Below are positions 1 to 10,028 of a stretch of 39,894 bases of DNA, piece by piece; positions within the stretch are counted from its first letter, which is position 1, and each line of letters opens with the position of its first letter. The notes beneath the pieces are model-generated. The model saw only the letters and a list, made by a program, of their open reading frames with translations, did no database searches and was not told the DNA's origin. Source of the stretch: Nocardia shimofusensis NBRC 100134 (GTDB lineage Bacteria; Actinomycetota; Actinomycetes; Mycobacteriales; Mycobacteriaceae). The position numbers and the translations under genes are program-made. Location of the stretch: contig NZ_BDBT01000038.1 in assembly GCF_001613125.1 (NCBI RefSeq), positions 1 to 39,894 on the forward strand, written 5' to 3'.

Positions 1-610
1 CATCTCGGCTGCGGTCGTCGACGACGACGGCGCCGATCTCGCGCCCGGCGGCTCCGGACTCCTGGTCCTGGACCAGCCCTGGCCGTCCATGCTGCGCGGC
101 ATCTGGGGCGACATGGACCGCTACCGCGAAACCTATTGGGCGCGTTTCGCCGACCAGGGGTGGTACTTCGCCGGTGACGGGGCGAAGGTCGACGAGGACG
201 ACGCGCTCTGGGTCCTGGGCCGCGTCGACGACGTCATGAACGTCTCCGGCCACCGCATCTCCACCGCCGAAGTCGAATCCGCCCTCGTCGGGCACTCCAG
301 CGTCGCCGAAGCCGCCGTCGTCGGGGCCGCCGACGCCACCACCGGCCAGGGCATCGTCGCCTTCGTCATCCTCACCGCCGATGCCGAGAACACCGGCGCG
401 GCACTCGCCGACGACCTGAAGGCCGAAGTCGCCCGCGAGATCAGTCCCATCGCCAAGCCGCGCGACATCCACATCGTTCCCGAACTGCCCAAGACCCGCA
501 GCGGCAAGATCATGCGCCGCCTGCTGCGCGACATCGCCGAGGGCCGCGAACTCGGCGACACCTCCACCCTCGTCGACCCGAGCGTCTTCGAGGCCATCGC
601 GCGCAGCTGA
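1..610 (+). CDS. acsA: Acetyl-CoA synthetase, C-terminal part (5' end outside window)
   Basis: This is the C-terminal 203 or so residues of an AMP-forming acetyl-CoA synthetase (acetate + ATP + CoA to acetyl-CoA, cytoplasmic). The open frame runs from base 2 with no stop, so the gene begins upstream of the window. Visible landmarks are the ANL-superfamily hinge and C-terminal domain: YFAGDGAKVDEDD, GRVDDVMNVSGHRIST (hinge plus A8-type motif), and near the end PKTRSGKIMRRLLRDI. That last segment carries the catalytic lysine which protein acetyltransferases modify in this family. The protein ends DPSVFEAIARS, typical of Acs. An internal ATG at 89 is not the real start because the homologous sequence continues upstream. 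Propionyl-CoA synthetase is the main alternative, but the C-terminal wording fits Acs better. Confidence 0.9.
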   Translation, partial: ISAAVVDDDGADLAPGGSGLLVLDQPWPSMLRGIWGDMDRYRETYWARFADQGWYFAGDGAKVDEDDALWVLGRVDDVMNVSGHRISTAEVESALVGHSSVAEAAVVGAADATTGQGIVAFVILTADAENTGAALADDLKAEVAREISPIAKPRDIHIVPELPKTRSGKIMRRLLRDIAEGRELGDTSTLVDPSVFEAIARS

Positions 611-612
611 AT

Positions 613-653
613 CGGGTGGCGCACCCGGTCACATGAGGGGGATCGGGTGCGCC
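613..653. terminator. Inverted repeats between convergent acsA and VOC genes
   Basis: Two overlapping inverted repeats fill the 49-nt gap between convergent stop codons. CGGGTG/CACCCG (613-618 with 622-627, loop GCG) is one. A longer pair has perfect 10-nt arms at 618-627 and 644-653 with a 16-nt loop. There is no T-tract, which is common for actinobacterial terminators. It would serve both strands; this is inferred from position and symmetry. Confidence 0.5.
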
Positions 654-659
654 GTCCGG

Positions 660-1127
660 TCAGGATTCGCCGAAAAGGGTGGCCATCCGGCGGTCCATCT
701 CGTCCGGCGGGACGTCCTCGACGTGGGTGGCGACCGTCCAGCGGTGTCCCCAGGGGTCGATGAAGGAACCGGAGCGGTCGCCGTAGAACTGGAGGGTGAC
801 CGGCTCGATTTCCCGGGCGCCCGACTCCATGGCGGTCACGAACGCGGCGTCGGCGTCGGGAACGTAGACATGCAAGCTCACGGGACTGCCGCCGACGGTC
901 TCGGGATCGAAGAACCCGACTTCGGGGGCGGGGTCGCCGAGCATCAGCACGGACTCGCCGATCAGCAGCTCGCAGTGGGCGATCTTGCCGTCCGGGCGGG
1001 GCATGCGCATGCGTTCGGTCGCGCCGAACACCTGTTTGTAGAACTCGACGGCCGCCGCCGCGCCGTCGATCGCCAGCCCGGGGGACAGCGCCGGGTATCC
1101 GTCGGGGATGGGTTCGACATCGGTCAT
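660..1127 (-). CDS. VOC-superfamily (PhnB/glyoxalase-like) protein
   Basis: A 155-residue single-domain protein of the vicinal-oxygen-chelate fold, PhnB-like branch. Seen directly: an N-terminal beta-alpha unit (LAIDGAAAAVEFYKQVFGATE), GKIAHCELLIGESVLML, and a C-terminal unit ending SFIDPWGHRWTVATHVEDV, the usual wording of this family (DPFGHxWxLATH). Members are often metal-dependent lyases, dioxygenases or resistance proteins, but this subgroup has no fixed substrate, so no reaction is assigned. The ATG at 1127 has a good ribosome site (GGAGG, 7 nt spacing). It is transcribed alone, convergent with acsA and downstream of two lipoprotein genes. Confidence 0.8.
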   Translation of the reverse strand: MTDVEPIPDGYPALSPGLAIDGAAAAVEFYKQVFGATERMRMPRPDGKIAHCELLIGESVLMLGDPAPEVGFFDPETVGGSPVSLHVYVPDADAAFVTAMESGAREIEPVTLQFYGDRSGSFIDPWGHRWTVATHVEDVPPDEMDRRMATLFGES

Positions 1128-1191
1128 GACCGACCTCCAGCTCGAGCCGATTCGTCTGACCTGGCGAGCCTATGCCCGCCGTGGCCGCGGC

Positions 1192-1213
1192 ACGACCCCT
1201 TGGCGAGGGGCGT
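1192..1213 (-). terminator. Possible terminator after the lipoprotein pair
   Basis: A short hairpin CCCCT-TGGCG-AGGGG (1196-1210) extends by ACG/CGT across a one-base bulge. It lies 56 nt past the stop codon of the second lipoprotein gene. No T-tract follows, so the call rests on position and symmetry only. Confidence 0.35.
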
Positions 1214-1268
1214 CCCGGCTACGGTTCGGTGACGGCTCCGCTCCTGGTGAGAGGTTCCTGGTGAGGGG

Positions 1269-1997
1269 CTATGCCTCGCGTAGTGCGCGCACCTGGGCGG
1301 CGGTGAGTTGGGCCAGCAATGCCGGGTCCGACGCTTCCGGAGCGGTGACCGAGATCTGTACGAGGGTGGCGCCGACCTGGACCAGGGTCGCCTGCGCGAC
1401 CAGAGTCGCGCCCTCACTGGTCATCCGCAGCTGGAACGAGGTGCTCGCATCGCCTGCCTGTGGCTGGTCCAGCGCGCCGAGCCGGTAGTCGATGCGGGTG
1501 TTCTCGCCGTCCTCGCCGAAGTACTCGGTGCAGTTGTGCAAGGTCTCCTGGACGGCGGTGAAGGCCGGGCCCACCTCCGCGTAGCTGGCGGCGTCGATAT
1601 CGATGCCGGCGAACTCCGGGCCCTCGTAGGCGACGGCGGTCCAGGTGAGCGCCTCGGGTCGCTGATACCCCAGTGCCATCAGGACTTTGCCGCAGCCGGC
1701 CGGAGTGGTCGGGGCGGGCACGGAGGCAGGCCGGGTGGATTCGTCGGCCGGGTCGTAGACGGCCACCATGCCCGCGGGCAGATCGTCCTCGCCGAGCAGG
1801 CGCAGTGCGAGGGTGTCGGCGTCGGTGAACGGCGGGACGGTGGCGGGCGCCGCGGGCACGATCGCACCCAACGCGCCCAGTTCGACCCGGTCGGCGTCGG
1901 AGTCGGTGTCCTCGGACGAGCCGCAGGCGGTCAGCAGGGCAACGGCGGTGACGGTGGCGGCGTAAGCGGTTGTGCGCACGACGGCGGACGTCCTCAC
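1269..1997 (-). CDS. Putative lipoprotein, function unknown
   Basis: A 242-residue exported lipoprotein. The chosen GTG start at 1997 overlaps the TGA of the upstream gene (GTGA), which implies translational coupling; longer frames to the right only read through that neighbour. The N-terminus is a lipoprotein signal (positive TSAVVRTT, hydrophobic stretch, lipobox LLTAC with Cys25). The mature part starts with a Ser/Asp-rich linker and continues as a single alpha/beta-looking domain (VPPFTDADTLALRLLGEDDLPAGM). Two further Cys (in PAGCGKVL and HNCTEYF) could form a disulfide. The layout recalls the sensor-like lipoproteins of mycobacteria, but I do not recognise a specific family and assign no function. 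It would be matured by LspA, encoded nearby. Confidence 0.75.
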   Translation of the reverse strand: MRTSAVVRTTAYAATVTAVALLTACGSSEDTDSDADRVELGALGAIVPAAPATVPPFTDADTLALRLLGEDDLPAGMVAVYDPADESTRPASVPAPTTPAGCGKVLMALGYQRPEALTWTAVAYEGPEFAGIDIDAASYAEVGPAFTAVQETLHNCTEYFGEDGENTRIDYRLGALDQPQAGDASTSFQLRMTSEGATLVAQATLVQVGATLVQISVTAPEASDPALLAQLTAAQVRALREA

Positions 1998-2941
1998 TCG
2001 GCCCACGACACCTGCGTGACGATGCTCTGGCTCAGCAGGCTGACGCTGCGCGGGTCGCGGTAGACCTGGTGGCCGCCGACGGTGATCGACCCGGCCACCG
2101 GCAGCGGCAGCCCCAGGTCGAAGGTGATGGTGCCGTTGCCCTCCATGAGGTAGTCCTCGATGGACAGGGTGCCGGTGTCGTTGGGCAGCGCCCACGAGGA
2201 GGACTTCGGGGTCTGTTCGACCGTCAATTCGATGGTGAGCCGATCGCCCTCGCGCTTGGTCAGCGTCGCCGTGGTCACCTGGTCCAGGGTCACCCCGCCG
2301 GTCACCTCCTGGTGCACTGTCCACACCGCGCCCTCGCCGACGGCCTCTTCCGGGAACATGATCGAGCGGTACACCGCCTGGTAGAAGGCGTTCTCCAATG
2401 CCGCACGCGCGGCGTTCGGCGTGTCGGGGTCGGGGGCGAGGCGCAGGGCGGTGATCGCGCCCTCGTCGCTGAAGTCCAGACCGGCCTGGGAGCCGCCCGC
2501 GGCGGTCAACGCCTCGCTGAGCATCGGGTCGGGGCTGGTCACCTCACCGAGAGTGAGATCGACGCCGCCGGTGCCTGCGAGCGCGGTCATCGGGATCGTC
2601 AGCGCCGGAGTGGAGAAGTCCCGTGGCGGTTGATCGTTGATCTGCTGTTCGATGTGGTGCTCGGTGTGCAGGGTCACCCGCTGTTCGGTGCCCGGCGCGA
2701 AGGTCGGCCGCAACACGGCGCGGGGTTCGGCGCCCGGGGAGACCAGCGCGGCGGCGGCCACCGAGATGGGCACCGTCACCTCCTTGCCGATGCCGAGCGG
2801 CTCGGTGCCCTCGGTGCTCGCGGGCGATTCGGCGTCATCGGCGCAGCCGACGGCGAAGGTCGACAAGCCCAGGGCGATCGCCAGGAGCAGTGCTCCCGGT
2901 CGCGCGATCCGGGGCAGATGGGGAGAAGACAACACCGTCAC
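1994..2941 (-). CDS. Putative lipoprotein, function unknown
   Basis: A 315-residue exported lipoprotein, first gene of a two-gene overlapping pair. The GTG at 2941 is preferred (VTVLSSPHLPRIARPG) because it puts the signal peptide at the N-terminus; an in-frame GTG two codons later (2935) is possible, and the longer frame up to 3124 runs into the lspA control region. The signal has an Arg pair, a Leu/Ala core and a lipobox-like FAVGC with Cys33. The mature domain is rich in beta-strand-like Thr/Val segments (EQRVTLHTEHHIEQQIND, TLTKREGDRLTIELTVEQ, NGTITFDLGLPLPVAGS). It resembles, from memory only, uncharacterised mycolata lipoproteins of the DUF6263 type. It is divergent from lspA, 165 bp away. 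Confidence 0.75.
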   Translation of the reverse strand: MTVLSSPHLPRIARPGALLLAIALGLSTFAVGCADDAESPASTEGTEPLGIGKEVTVPISVAAAALVSPGAEPRAVLRPTFAPGTEQRVTLHTEHHIEQQINDQPPRDFSTPALTIPMTALAGTGGVDLTLGEVTSPDPMLSEALTAAGGSQAGLDFSDEGAITALRLAPDPDTPNAARAALENAFYQAVYRSIMFPEEAVGEGAVWTVHQEVTGGVTLDQVTTATLTKREGDRLTIELTVEQTPKSSSWALPNDTGTLSIEDYLMEGNGTITFDLGLPLPVAGSITVGGHQVYRDPRSVSLLSQSIVTQVSWAE

Positions 2942-3106
2942 GTGCAACAGGGTACGACCGCTTCCTGAGTGTGGGCTCAGACTCCACCCCGGCCGTACCC
3001 GAGCGTTATCCGCGGCGGGGCCGAACGGACACGACATCGCCTCCTCCGGTGCGGGCCCGGAGGAGGCGCGGCGCGCGGACGCGCGAGCTCTTGAGAGGAT
3101 GGGGGT

Positions 3107-3919
3107 GTGAATGACGACCGGCACCCCGAAGACGTCGACGCCGCCGGCGCAGATGCCGCCGACGCCGATGCCGTGCGACGGGGGGACGCGCCTGCCGAGG
3201 ACCTACCGCCGCTGCGGCTGCACACGCTGCTGACGCTCGCGGTGATCCTGTTCGCACTGGACCTGCTCACCAAGTGCATCGTGGTCGCCACGATCACCCC
3301 GGGCGACCCGGTCCCGATCATCGGCGACTTCGCCCGCTTCGCGCTGGTCCGCAATCCCGGCGCGGCATTCTCGATGGCCACCGGCATGACCTGGCTGCTG
3401 ACGCTGGTCGCGGTGGCGGTGGTGATCGGTGTGATCAGGATCGGCCGGAAGCTGCGTTCGCTGTGGTGGGCGATCGGCCTCGGCATGGTGCTCGGCGGCG
3501 CGGTGGGTAATCTGGCCGATCGGCTGTTCCGTTCGCCGGGCCCGTTACAGGGCCATGTGGTCGACTTCGTCGCCGTCGGCTCGTTCCCGGTGTTCAACGT
3601 CGCCGACTCGGCGATCGTGTGCGGCGCGACGTTGCTGGTCGTGGCGACGCTGTTCGGCTTCGAACTCGACGGCACCCGCGTCGGACGCGACGACGGGACC
3701 GAGCCCGGCGGCGCGGTCCACGGGATCGATCGCCGCAACGCCGACACCAGCGCGACCGACGACCGTAGTACGAAGAACGACAGCAGTACGACCGACAGCG
3801 TCACGAACGACGACAGCGTCACGAACAACGACAGCGTCACGAACAACGACAGCGTCACGAACAACGACAGCGCGCGCGAGCGCGACACCGAGCACACGGG
3901 AAAGGGGAACACCACGTGA
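3107..3919 (+). CDS. lspA: Lipoprotein signal peptidase II
   Basis: LspA is the inner-membrane aspartic protease that removes signal peptides from diacylglyceryl-modified prolipoproteins at the lipobox cysteine. The core has about four membrane spans (near 40-58, 92-112, 120-137, 168-188). Both catalytic-Asp motifs are present: GNLADR (Asp138) and FNVADSA (Asp167), plus the upstream RNPGAAFS motif. Length is 270 residues against roughly 160-200 usual. The extra comes from an acidic N-terminal tail of about 35 residues and a hydrophilic C-terminal tail of about 80 that ends in a tandem repeat. The start is GTG at 3107 with GAGAGG about 8 nt upstream; the nearby ATG at 3111 is out of frame. It overlaps the next gene by GTGA. 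The order lspA then RluA-family gene matches the Rv1539-Rv1540 order of M. tuberculosis. Confidence 0.95.
   Translation: MNDDRHPEDVDAAGADAADADAVRRGDAPAEDLPPLRLHTLLTLAVILFALDLLTKCIVVATITPGDPVPIIGDFARFALVRNPGAAFSMATGMTWLLTLVAVAVVIGVIRIGRKLRSLWWAIGLGMVLGGAVGNLADRLFRSPGPLQGHVVDFVAVGSFPVFNVADSAIVCGATLLVVATLFGFELDGTRVGRDDGTEPGGAVHGIDRRNADTSATDDRSTKNDSSTTDSVTNDDSVTNNDSVTNNDSVTNNDSARERDTEHTGKGNTT
3794..3872 (+). repeat. 18-bp tandem repeat in the 3' end of lspA
   Basis: Four consecutive 18-bp units (GACAGCGTCACGAACAAC, first copy with one change) occupy 3794-3865, followed by a 7-nt partial copy. In frame they encode repeated Asp-Ser-Val-Thr-Asn-Asn. Because 18 is a multiple of 3, gain or loss of units would keep the frame. 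This lies in the cytoplasmic or periplasmic tail, outside the catalytic core. Confidence 0.95.
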
Positions 3920-4842
3920 GAGAAACCAGGGCCATGCCGGTGCCCGACGGGCTGGACGGCATGCGGGTGGACGCCGGTCTGTCCCGGTTGCTCGGGCTCT
4001 CACGCACCGCGGTGGCGGCATTGACCACCGACGGCTCGGTGCTCCTGGACGGGGTCGCCGCGGGCAAGTCCGACCGGCTCAGCGCGGGCGCCTGGCTCGA
4101 GGTCGAGTTCCCCGAACCCAAGCGCGAATTGACGGTCGAGGTCGCCCCGGTGGAGGGCATGAAGATCCTCTACGCCGACGACGACATCGTCGCGGTGGAC
4201 AAGCCGGTCGGCGTGGCCGCGCACACCGGCGTCGGCTGGTCCGGCCCGACCGTGGTCGGTGGGCTCGCCGCCGCGGGCTACCGCATCTCCACCTCCGGCG
4301 CGCACGAACGCCAGGGCATCGTGCATCGCCTCGACGTGGGCACCTCCGGGGTGATGGTGGTCGCCCAGTCCGAACATGCCTACACCGTGCTCAAGCGCGC
4401 CTTCAAACAGCGCACCGTGCACAAGCGCTACCACGCGCTGGTCCAGGGTCATCCCGACCCGAGCAGCGGCACCATCGATGCCCCGATCGGCCGCGCGCGT
4501 GGCAACGACTGGAAGTTCGCCGTCACCGCGGACGGTCGTCCGAGCGTCACCCACTACGACACGCTGGAGGCGTTCCAGGCCGCCAGCCTGCTCGACATCC
4601 ATCTGGAAACCGGGCGCACCCACCAGATCCGCGTGCACTTCTCCGCGATCCGGCACCCCTGCTGCGGTGATCTCACCTACGGCGCCGATCCGAAACTGGC
4701 CGCCCGCCTCGGCTTGGAACGGCAGTGGCTGCACGCCCACACCCTCGGCTTCCACCATCCCGCCGACGGTCGCTGGCTCGAGATCACCAGCGAGTATCCG
4801 GCCGACCTGAGCCACGCATTGGACGTGCTGCGCGATGCGTGA
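3916..4842 (+). CDS. RluA-family RNA pseudouridine synthase
   Basis: A 308-residue enzyme that isomerises uridine to pseudouridine in structured RNA, most likely 23S rRNA in the RluD manner (cytoplasmic). Domains in order: an S4-type RNA-binding segment at about 13-75 (MRVDAGLSRLLGLSRTAV) and the RluA catalytic domain from about 85 to the end. The active-site motif GIVHRLDVGTSGVMVVA places the catalytic aspartate at residue 140, with the later family motifs HKRYHALV and ETGRTHQIRVHF also present. Its GTG start overlaps the lspA stop (GTGA) and its own stop overlaps the next ATG, so the three genes form a coupled operon. The exact target uridine cannot be read from sequence. Confidence 0.92.
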   Translation: MRETRAMPVPDGLDGMRVDAGLSRLLGLSRTAVAALTTDGSVLLDGVAAGKSDRLSAGAWLEVEFPEPKRELTVEVAPVEGMKILYADDDIVAVDKPVGVAAHTGVGWSGPTVVGGLAAAGYRISTSGAHERQGIVHRLDVGTSGVMVVAQSEHAYTVLKRAFKQRTVHKRYHALVQGHPDPSSGTIDAPIGRARGNDWKFAVTADGRPSVTHYDTLEAFQAASLLDIHLETGRTHQIRVHFSAIRHPCCGDLTYGADPKLAARLGLERQWLHAHTLGFHHPADGRWLEITSEYPADLSHALDVLRDA

Positions 4843-5563
4843 GGAGGGTTCGCCCTCCGATCCCGCCGACGAGTTCGGCGGGGATACCGCCTCCGAAGGC
4901 GGCACCGTCCGCATGCTCACTCTCCTCGTCGTCGCCGTTGTGGCAGTGGGCTTCTTCGCGGTGCTTGGCATCCTGAACCCACCGCGTGATCTCGGGGTGC
5001 GCACCGACCGGCTGGGCCCGGAGAACGCCGAGCGTGTGTCCGATTACCTTGCGCGGGCGGCGGATTCGCTGGCCGACGAGGACCGCGACGACCACTGGGC
5101 ACTGCTGTCGTTCACCGAGCCGCTGCCGCCGGACCAGCTGTCCGCGCACGCAGGCGGCCTGCGGATCGGCCAGGTGCTCTATCAGGTGCCCATCCCCCGC
5201 GTCCGTACCCCGCTCACCACGATCCCGGTGCCCGCGAACGAGACCGCGATCCGCAACTCGGCGGTATCGGCGGCGGGGCTCATGCGCTCCGCGTCGACCG
5301 GCGATCTCTCCGACGAGCGCTACCGCCGGATTCTCCAGGTGAGCGCGGACCGGCTCGAGGCAGGTTGCGCATGCGCGGTCGCGATCGTCGTCCGCGGCCC
5401 GGTGGACCGGCTCCGGGAACTGGGCGCCGATCCGGCGATTCGCGCGGTGGAGGCGCTGCCCGCCGACGCGGTGGCCGGTCACTACGGCGTCGCGCCGCTC
5501 CTACCCGAGCACACCGAAGCCGTTGTCCCCGGACCGGACGACGGGCCTGTTCCCGCCAACTGA
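4835..5563 (+). CDS. Single-pass membrane protein, function unknown
   Basis: A 242-residue protein whose ATG overlaps the end of the pseudouridine synthase gene by 8 nt, making it the third gene of the lspA operon. It has a short acidic cytoplasmic N-terminus (residues 1-26), one hydrophobic segment at about 27-47 (MLTLLVVAVVAVGFFAVLGIL) and then an extracytoplasmic domain of about 195 residues. That domain contains a Cys-Ala-Cys (EAGCACAVAIVV) that could be a disulfide or metal site, and a Pro-rich strand region (LYQVPIPRVRTPLTTIPVPAN). I do not recognise the family. The context with lspA gives only a weak hint of an envelope role. Confidence 0.75.
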   Translation: MREEGSPSDPADEFGGDTASEGGTVRMLTLLVVAVVAVGFFAVLGILNPPRDLGVRTDRLGPENAERVSDYLARAADSLADEDRDDHWALLSFTEPLPPDQLSAHAGGLRIGQVLYQVPIPRVRTPLTTIPVPANETAIRNSAVSAAGLMRSASTGDLSDERYRRILQVSADRLEAGCACAVAIVVRGPVDRLRELGADPAIRAVEALPADAVAGHYGVAPLLPEHTEAVVPGPDDGPVPAN

Positions 5564-5590
5564 GCCGCCCCTGTCGCCGGAGGGCACCGC

Positions 5591-6418
5591 TCAGTCGGAA
5601 AGCTGGACGACCCCGTCGAGGTAGCGGCGGCACCGCCCGATGAGCAGCACCCGGTCGCCGACCAGTTCGCAACGCAGGGCGCCACCGCGCCGGGACAGCT
5701 GGCGGGCGACCACGAGCGAACGGCCGGTGCGCTCGGCCCACAGCGGAACCAGCTGGGCGTGGGCCGAACCGGTGACCGGATCCTCCGGGATGCCGACGCC
5801 GGGAGCGAAGAATCGTGAGACCAGGTCCACCTCGTCGCCGGGGGCGGCGATGATCGCGCCGCGGGGCAGCGGCGGGAAGGCGCCGAGCAGCGGAGTCGCC
5901 TCGCGCACTTCGCTTTCCGAGGCCAGCACGAGAACCTCGTCGGGCCCGCTGTAGGCGCGCACCGGGCGCACGCCGAGCGCGTCGACGAGGGCGGGGTCGG
6001 GATCGGTCTCGACAGAGCCGACGGCAGGGAGGTCCAGGACGTATTCGTCGTCGTCGGTGCGATCGACGTGCAACCAGCCGCTGCGGGTGTAGAAGCTGAC
6101 GCGATCTACGCCGGGGTGCAGGTCTTCGAGGATCTGCGCGGCCGAGGCCAGGGTGGCGTGTCCGCACATGTCCACTTCGGCGGCCGGAGTGAACCAGCGC
6201 AGGTGGAACACCGGGCGGTCGGTGGGTGCGTCAGGGGTCTGGGCGGCCTCGGGCGGCAATTGCGCGGTGTAGAAGGCGGTCTCGGCGAGGTTGTTCTCCT
6301 CGGCCAGATTCTGCAGCAGCTCGTCGGGCAACCACGACGGCAACGGCATCACCGCCGCCGGGTTGCCGGAGAACGGTGCGTCCGCGAACGCGTCGATCTG
6401 GTGCAGCAATACCTCCAT
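5591..6418 (-). CDS. PhzF-family isomerase/epimerase-like protein
   Basis: A 275-residue cytoplasmic protein of the PhzF (phenazine biosynthesis) family, which has the two-lobed diaminopimelate-epimerase fold. Characteristic segments: HQIDAFADAPFSGNPAAVMPLP at the N-terminus, NNLAETAFY with the conserved catalytic Glu near residue 46, RWFTPAAEVDMCGHATLASA, and EDPVTGSAHAQL in the second lobe. Most members lie outside phenazine clusters and have unknown substrates; there are no phenazine genes here, so only the family is claimed. It lies downstream of ctpE, separated from it by 175 bp containing hairpin repeats, and is convergent with the lspA operon. Confidence 0.88.
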   Translation of the reverse strand: MEVLLHQIDAFADAPFSGNPAAVMPLPSWLPDELLQNLAEENNLAETAFYTAQLPPEAAQTPDAPTDRPVFHLRWFTPAAEVDMCGHATLASAAQILEDLHPGVDRVSFYTRSGWLHVDRTDDDEYVLDLPAVGSVETDPDPALVDALGVRPVRAYSGPDEVLVLASESEVREATPLLGAFPPLPRGAIIAAPGDEVDLVSRFFAPGVGIPEDPVTGSAHAQLVPLWAERTGRSLVVARQLSRRGGALRCELVGDRVLLIGRCRRYLDGVVQLSD

Positions 6419-6593
6419 TCACCAGAAGGTACCCCACCGGCGAATGACCGCGCCGCCCAAGGGTTCTCGCGGCGCGGCGGGTCGGACGACCATGTTGCAC
6501 CGCGCCACGAGACCCGCCACGGGACCGAGCCCCGGCCGAACTGCCGAGATCAGGCGTGCGCGGGATCAAGCCGCCCGCCCGGCGAAGCCGGGA

Positions 6594-9014
<2,421 letters not shown>

Positions 9015-9047
9015 GAGCGTCAGCCTAAGCCGTTGCGGTGCGGGCCC

Positions 9048-10028
9048 TCATCGGCGAGCGCCGGGTTCGGGCCATTCGTCCGGGTCCACCGGGTGGCGCA
9101 GCGCTGTCACCGCGATGCGGGCGGCCTCGGCGATCGCCGCGTCCACCACGGGAAGCTGGGGGTCGGCGCGCGCGGCGCGCGTGAACACCGCCACAGCGAT
9201 CGGGTACTCGCGCGGGAACTCGACCACCGCGACTTCGTTGCGGATCACACCGATGGTGCCGGTCTTGCCCGCCACCGTGACGCCGCGATGGGGGAAGGCC
9301 GCGGCGATGCGATGCGGCCAGACCTGTTTCGCCATCACAGCGCGCACGAATGCGGTCTGTCCCGGCGACAGGACCGTGCCGGACCAGAGCACGCGCAGCA
9401 GGCGGGTCATCTCCTCCGGGGTGGTCGCGCTGGTGTAGGCGGGATCGTAGGCCGCGACCGACCGGGCTTCGTCGTTGTCGGCCAGCGCCGCGAAGGCCTC
9501 GGCGGTGGTGTGGGTGTCGGTGTCGCGTAACAGGCCGCGATGCACGTCGGCGGTGCCGCCGACGATCCTGGTCTCGGTGAGGCCGAGGTCGGTGAGTACT
9601 TCTTCGACCGCGCCCAGGCCGACCTCGCCCAGCAGCACGTCGGCGGCCGCGTTGTCCGACACCGTCATCATCGAGGTGGCGAGGTCGCGGCGGCTCATGG
9701 TCACCGGGTCGTGCAGCGCCGCGATGCCGGTGGGCCCCGGCGTGCAGTCGGCGGGATCGATGGTGAGCCGGTCGGCCGGATCGATCAGCCCGGCATCCAC
9801 CCCGCGGCAGAAGGCCACGAACAGCACCAGCTTGTACACCGAGGCGGTCACCACGCGGGCGTGGCCGCCGACCGAGATCTCGGCCTCGCCGCCGCAGCGC
9901 CGCGCGTGCAACCACCCGGTGCAGCCGGCATCGGCGAAGACCTCACGGATACGATCCGCCGCCGCGCGCCTGCTGTCGGCCGGATCGACCGAAGCCGCAC
10001 TCGACGGACGCCGTCCGGCGGCGCTCAT
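9048..10028 (-). CDS. Cytosolic SxxK serine hydrolase (class A beta-lactamase-like, no catalytic Glu seen)
   Basis: A 326-residue protein of the class A beta-lactamase fold. The three general motifs are present: SVYK (Ser63, Lys66), SDN (124-126) and KTG (255-257, in TVAGKTGTIG). However, the omega-loop ExxLN that supplies the deacylating Glu in true class A enzymes is not visible between SDN and KTG; that stretch reads GGTADVHRGLLRDTDTHTTAE. There is no signal peptide or lipobox. It is therefore probably not an exported beta-lactamase; an intracellular esterase, a beta-lactam-binding protein or a divergent amidase are all possible. Its ATG overlaps the lysR stop (ATGA), so the two are co-translated. 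Three Cys occur in its N-terminal 100 residues. Confidence 0.85.
   Translation of the reverse strand: MSAAGRRPSSAASVDPADSRRAAADRIREVFADAGCTGWLHARRCGGEAEISVGGHARVVTASVYKLVLFVAFCRGVDAGLIDPADRLTIDPADCTPGPTGIAALHDPVTMSRRDLATSMMTVSDNAAADVLLGEVGLGAVEEVLTDLGLTETRIVGGTADVHRGLLRDTDTHTTAEAFAALADNDEARSVAAYDPAYTSATTPEEMTRLLRVLWSGTVLSPGQTAFVRAVMAKQVWPHRIAAAFPHRGVTVAGKTGTIGVIRNEVAVVEFPREYPIAVAVFTRAARADPQLPVVDAAIAEAARIAVTALRHPVDPDEWPEPGARR

Noticed and set aside
5561..5595. Terminator between the lspA operon and the phzF-like gene
   Set aside because: Only a 5-bp TGAGC/GCTCA outer stem was found; too weak to annotate.
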